This document shows positions 13,336 through 15,890 of a stretch of 15,890 nucleotides of DNA, in pieces. The notes under the pieces were generated by a model. The model was not told where the DNA came from. It did no database searches and saw only the letters and a list, made by a program, of their open reading frames with translations. Each line of letters opens with the position of its first letter. Position 1 is the first letter of the stretch. The DNA comes from Candidatus Uhrbacteria bacterium (lineage in GTDB: Bacteria > Patescibacteriota > Patescibacteriia > UBA9934 > GWF2-40-263): the NCBI GenBank assembly GCA_023246275.1, contig JAHFIS010000004.1, positions 1 through 15,890 of the forward strand, given 5' to 3'. A program made the position numbers and the translations under genes.

Positions 13336-13344
13336 TGCTATAAT
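13336..13344 (+). promoter_or_regulatory. Consensus extended -10 promoter of the flavin module
   Basis: TGC-TATAAT is a perfect extended -10. The -35 position falls in the terminator T tract and is poor. Transcription should start near 13350-13352, giving a leader of about 105 nt before the ATG at 13457. That leader contains the palindromic repeat listed next, so the 5' UTR would be strongly folded. Confidence 0.75.
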
Positions 13345-13356
13345 CCATCGCGCTCA

Positions 13357-13427
13357 GTCATTGCGAGGCCCGCAGGACGAAGCAATCCCAACGTGAGATT
13401 GCTTCGCTCTGATGAGCTCGCAAAGAC
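13357..13427 (+). repeat. Palindromic dispersed repeat, copy 2, in the 5' leader
   Basis: The outer arms GTCATTGCGAG (13357-13367) and CTCGCAAAGAC (13417-13427) pair with one mismatch. The inner arms CGAAGCAATC (13378-13387) and GATTGCTTCG (13397-13406) pair perfectly. It has the same architecture as copy 1 at 10996-11062. It sits between the promoter and the FMN-binding protein gene. Confidence 0.88.
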
Positions 13428-13456
13428 AGTATGGCTAACATTTTGCATAAATCGAT

Positions 13457-13978
13457 ATGTCCCAAGAAGCAACTCCCGTTTCCGCGAAGCCAACCTGGGT
13501 GCCGAAGGCCGTCGGCGTGGTCGTCGTCCTCATCGTCGGCGCCGTCGTCGCCATGACCCAGGGCAAGAAGGCTCCGGAACCCATCGCGGTCGCGAATGAC
13601 ACGAATACGGATGTCGCGGTCGCCGAGACGAAGCCGACTCCCGCGCCGGCCCAGGCAATGACCTCCAAGTCCGCGGCCTCGACGTACAAGGATGGAATTT
13701 ATTCGACGATGGGCAACTATACGGCCCCGAGCGGAGCCGAGTCGATCGACGTGACGCTGACCCTGAAGGACGGCGTCGTCGAAGCCGCGTCCGTGAAGGC
13801 GAACGCCGAGAACCCGATCTCAAAAAAATTCCAGGACGGCTTCGTCGCCAGCTACAAGTCGCTCGTCGTCGGCAAGAAGATCGCCGACCTGTCCCTCTCC
13901 AAGGTCTCCGGCGCGTCCCTGACGACGGACGGATTCAACGAGGCGCTCGAAGAGCTCAAGACGCAGGCGACCGTCTAA
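13457..13978 (+). CDS. Membrane-anchored FMN-binding domain protein (covalent flavin carrier)
   Basis: A 173-residue protein related to the FMN-binding domain of NqrC and RnfG. A short cytoplasmic N-terminus with K11 and K17 precedes one transmembrane helix (about residues 17-33, AVGVVVVLIVGAVVAM). A Pro/Ala/Thr-rich linker (about 37-70) follows, then an FMN-binding domain (about 75-170: TYKDGIYSTMGNYTAPSGAE, IDVTLTLKDGVVEAASV, and DLSLSKVSGASLTTDGFNEAL). The flavinylation motif is VSGAS (150-154), so by alignment with Dxx(S/T)GAT the acceptor would be S154 rather than the usual Thr; T156 or T157 are alternatives. The domain is predicted to face outside. The next gene encodes the flavin transferase ApbE, and the one after encodes an RnfD-like membrane oxidoreductase, so it is probably the terminal flavin carrier of an electron-transfer chain. 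No Shine-Dalgarno site is visible. Confidence 0.88.
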   Translation: MSQEATPVSAKPTWVPKAVGVVVVLIVGAVVAMTQGKKAPEPIAVANDTNTDVAVAETKPTPAPAQAMTSKSAASTYKDGIYSTMGNYTAPSGAESIDVTLTLKDGVVEAASVKANAENPISKKFQDGFVASYKSLVVGKKIADLSLSKVSGASLTTDGFNEALEELKTQATV

Positions 13979-13982
13979 CGAT

Positions 13983-14891
13983 ATGCCAGTCCAGTTCGCC
14001 TTCGAGGCGATCGGAACCCACTGGAAGATCGACATCTTCGAAGAGCTGTCCGCCGAAAGGCAGGCGGCTCTTTTGGCGAAGATTCTGGCGCGGATCGAGA
14101 CGTTCGACCGGACGTATTCGCGCTTCCGCGACGACTCGACGGTGACGGAGATGTCGCGCCGCCCGGGAACGTTCGAGCTGCCTGAGGACGCGGGGCCGAT
14201 GCTCGACGTGTATCGTCGACTATACGACGCGACGAACGGCGCATTCACGCCGCTTATAGGTCAGGTGATGTCCGACGCGGGGTACGACTCGACCTATTCG
14301 CTCGTCCCAAAGCCCCTGTCGAAGCCACCGGCCTGGGACGACGCCTTAGCTGTTTCGCTCCCCTCTCCTTCGAAAGGAGAGGGACAGGGTGAGGTCTACG
14401 ACGTGCTCGTGACCACCTCCCGCCCCGTCCTTCTCGACTTCGGCGCCGCCGGCAAGGGCTATCTCGTCGACCTCGTCGCGCAGATCCTCTCAGCGTTCGG
14501 CATCGTCTCGTTCTGCGTCGACGCGGGCGGCGACATGGTCTGCCGCGGACCCGAGCCGACGCGCGTCGGCCTTGAGAATCCGTTTGCGACGGACGAGGCG
14601 ATCGGCGTCGCGACGATCGCGAACGCAAGCATCTGCGGCTCGGCGGGGAATCGCCGCGCGTGGGGAGAGTTTCACCACACGATCGACCCACGAACCCTTT
14701 CCTCGCCGCGTCACGTCCTCGCGACCTGGGCGATCGCTCCATCCGCCCTCGTCGCCGACGCGATCGCGACGTGTCTCTACCTCGTCCCGACGGACGTCGT
14801 GAAAACCGTGTATACTTTCGAATACGTCGTCCTATACGCGGACCGGACGGTGGAGAGATCTGAGAAAGCCCCCGTCGAATTATTTACCTGA
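13983..14891 (+). CDS. apbE: FAD:protein FMN transferase ApbE
   Basis: Transfers FMN from FAD through a phosphoester bond onto a Thr or Ser of target proteins, here most likely the FMN-binding protein encoded 4 nt upstream. It has 302 residues. Family motifs are present: GTHWKIDIF, an N-terminal helix with ETFDRTYSRFRDDSTVTEMS, then the FAD/Mg region DFGAAGKGYLVDLVA (from D152; K158), DAGGDMVCRG, HHTIDPRT and the C-terminal ALVADAIAT (A258-D259-A260). There is no signal peptide or lipobox: the protein starts MPVQFAFEAIGTHWK, unlike the exported lipoprotein ApbE of many Gram-negatives. A palindromic repeat (14358-14395) is read in frame as LPSPSKGEGQGEV (residues 126-138) in a variable loop before the core sheet. 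No Shine-Dalgarno is visible; translation is probably coupled to the upstream gene. Confidence 0.95.
   Translation: MPVQFAFEAIGTHWKIDIFEELSAERQAALLAKILARIETFDRTYSRFRDDSTVTEMSRRPGTFELPEDAGPMLDVYRRLYDATNGAFTPLIGQVMSDAGYDSTYSLVPKPLSKPPAWDDALAVSLPSPSKGEGQGEVYDVLVTTSRPVLLDFGAAGKGYLVDLVAQILSAFGIVSFCVDAGGDMVCRGPEPTRVGLENPFATDEAIGVATIANASICGSAGNRRAWGEFHHTIDPRTLSSPRHVLATWAIAPSALVADAIATCLYLVPTDVVKTVYTFEYVVLYADRTVERSEKAPVELFT
14358..14395 (+). repeat. Palindromic repeat in frame within apbE
   Basis: CCCTCTCCTT (14361-14370), loop CGA, AAGGAGAGGG (14374-14383) is a perfect 10-bp hairpin, followed by ACAGGGTGAGG. Repeats of this exact style (reading SPSKGEGQGEV) are, from memory, scattered in many bacterial genomes. 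Here it adds about 13 residues to ApbE without breaking the frame. The repeat's borders are approximate. Confidence 0.7.
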
Positions 14892-14896
14892 TTCCC

Positions 14897-14929
14897 GTCA
14901 TTGCGAGGTCCTAGGACCGAAGCAATGAC
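14897..14929 (+). repeat. Palindromic dispersed repeat, copy 3 (short form)
   Basis: GTCATTGC (14897-14904) pairs with GCAATGAC (14922-14929), and the centre holds the palindrome GTCCTAGGAC (14908-14917). It shares GTCATTGCGAG and CGAAGCAAT with copies 1 and 2 but lacks their second half. It fills the gap between apbE and the next start codon, about 10 nt before ATG 14940, where it could affect ribosome access. Confidence 0.8.
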
Positions 14930-14939
14930 AAGGCAGCCT

Positions 14940-15890
14940 ATGCCAAACCCAATCGACAAATTCCTGAACGACATCACGATGTACCGCCTGATGCTGTACG
15001 TTCGTCGGTATCCTCCCGATGTCGGGTCCCTGGCTCAGCGCGTCCCTCGCGACCCTGCTTGTCGCGTGCTACGGAACCAACCGTTTGTTCGTCCGACTGT
15101 TTGACGCCGTCCAAAACGTCGAGTCCTCGTCGATTACCGCGCTTATCCTCTTCTTGATCCTATTCCCGCCGACGAAGCTTTCCGACCTCGCCCTCGTCGC
15201 CTTCGCCGGATTCCTCGCCATCGCGTCCAAGTTTCTCCTCACGATCCACAACCGCCACCTGTTCAACCCGGCAGCCTTCGGCGCGGTCGCAATCGGGCTG
15301 CTCGGATGGGGGGCCGGATGGTGGGTTGGAACCCCGGCGATGCTGCCGATCGTGGCGGTCGGCGGGCTGTTGGTCGCGCGAACAACGCGACGGAACCTTG
15401 CGCTCGTGATCCCATTCGTCGTCGTCGCCCTCCTCAACGTCGCGCGCACGGCCTCGGTCGTCGACGGCCTCCTTTCCTGGCCGATCGTCTTTTTTGGCAC
15501 GATCATGCTTACCGAGCCGCTCACGCTCCCCGCGTCGAGGCTCGTCCAGGTCCTCGAGGCCATCCTCGTCGGAACGCTCATCACGGTCCCGTTTCATGTC
15601 GGGCCAATCTATTCGACGCCGGAGCTGGCGCTGCTCATCGGAAACATCTTTGCCTGCGCGTTTGGCGCCAAGCGCCTCTACCGGCTCCGCCTCGAGGAAA
15701 GGAAGGAGCTCGCTCCGGGCATGTTCGAGTTCGCGTTCTCGTCGGATCAAACGCCCAGATTTGAGCCGGGACAGTATTTAGAGTGGACGGTCCCAGGAGG
15801 GAAGGCCGATTCCCGTGGCAATCGCCGCACGTTCACCGTCGCCTCCTCGCCGACCGAGAATCGCGTTCGGCTCGGCGTCCGCATTCCGGA
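14940..15890 (+). CDS. RnfD/NqrB-like membrane protein fused to an FNR-type FAD domain; frameshifted, 3' end cut by window
   Basis: The N-terminus MPNPIDKFLNDITMYRLMLY is read from ATG 14940, then the homologous reading moves to another frame near 15001. From there the frame is open to the window end (about 295 further residues). Dropping one T of GTTC at 15000-15003 joins the frames as LMLYVVGILPMSGPW. Otherwise an internal ATG at 15019 would give an N-truncated protein. Membrane part: eight or nine hydrophobic segments with the RnfD/NqrB-type motifs HNRHLFNPAAFGAV and IMLTEPLTLPASR; the SGAT flavinylation site of classical subunits is not seen. From about 15672 (LYRLRLEERKELAPGMFEF) a ferredoxin-reductase-type FAD domain begins, with FEPGQYLEW and RRTFTVASSPTE, the RxFT(x)ASSP flavin signature. 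The NAD(P)-binding half lies beyond the window. It probably moves electrons from NAD(P)H through the membrane to the flavin carrier. Confidence 0.8.

Noticed and set aside
14808..14818. GTGTATACTTT inside apbE resembling an extended -10
   Set aside because: It lies within coding sequence with no -35, and the following gene is already served by the upstream promoter; cannot be supported.
14901..15104. Separate small gene starting at TTG 14901 and ending at 15104
   Set aside because: Its useful part is just the N-terminus of the RnfD-like protein before the frameshift; the tail after 15001 is out-of-frame sequence, and its start lies in a repeat.
1..15890. CRISPR array, tRNA/rRNA genes, insertion sequence or prophage
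   Set aside because: No regularly spaced direct repeats, cloverleaf-like sequence, transposase or phage gene was found on reading the window.

Overview
The window is a dense, GC-rich stretch of bacterial chromosome in which nearly all genes lie on the + strand. They are packed into short operons with ATGA start/stop overlaps (recJ/rnhA, ligA/gatC, gatA/lgt, DUF218-like/HAD). TGA is used as a stop, so this is the standard code 11, not the recoded Gracilibacteria code. Several features point to a member of the Candidate Phyla Radiation (Patescibacteria, probably Parcubacteria-like): a lepA followed by a 30-residue membrane protein and recJ, a minimal PilM/pilin/PilD type IV pilus block, a GatCA amidotransferase, a divergent Lgt, a TrmB-like regulator, and an FMN-binding protein/ApbE/RnfD-like module. 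This placement rests on recognised gene style and context, not on a phylogeny.

Layout. 1-3511: 3' part of lepA, a tiny membrane protein, recJ and an RNase HI gene (translation and DNA repair housekeeping). 3518-5899: a type IV pilus block with its own extended -10 promoter, encoding PilM, a prepilin and the prepilin peptidase that would process it. 5901-6531: one lone minus-strand gene of unknown function with its own promoter and intrinsic terminator. 6545-11060: ligA-gatC-gatA-lgt, a tight operon that starts from a promoter placed almost directly on the ligA ATG. 11103-11931: a TrmB-family regulator whose promoter spacer carries a perfect 9+9 palindrome. 11945-12063: a large inverted repeat. 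12080-13290: a DUF218-like protein and a HAD phosphatase, both with clear Shine-Dalgarno sites, ending in a terminator. 13336-15890: a promoter, a palindromic repeat, then an FMN-carrier protein, the flavin transferase ApbE, and an RnfD/NqrB-like membrane protein fused to a ferredoxin-reductase-like FAD domain that runs off the window end.

Two themes stand out. First, the last three genes look like a compact electron-transfer chain: cytosolic NAD(P)H to the FAD domain, through the membrane subunit, to a membrane-anchored protein carrying covalent FMN that ApbE installs. The membrane gene has an apparent frameshift in its first transmembrane helix in this sequence. Second, the region is seeded with palindromic repeat elements, including copies read in frame inside recJ (a 126-nt element with perfect 23-bp ends), gatA and apbE, and one that supplies the C-terminus and stop codon of lgt. 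This resembles the palindromic elements known inside Rickettsia genes.

No tRNA, rRNA, CRISPR array, insertion sequence or phage gene was seen.
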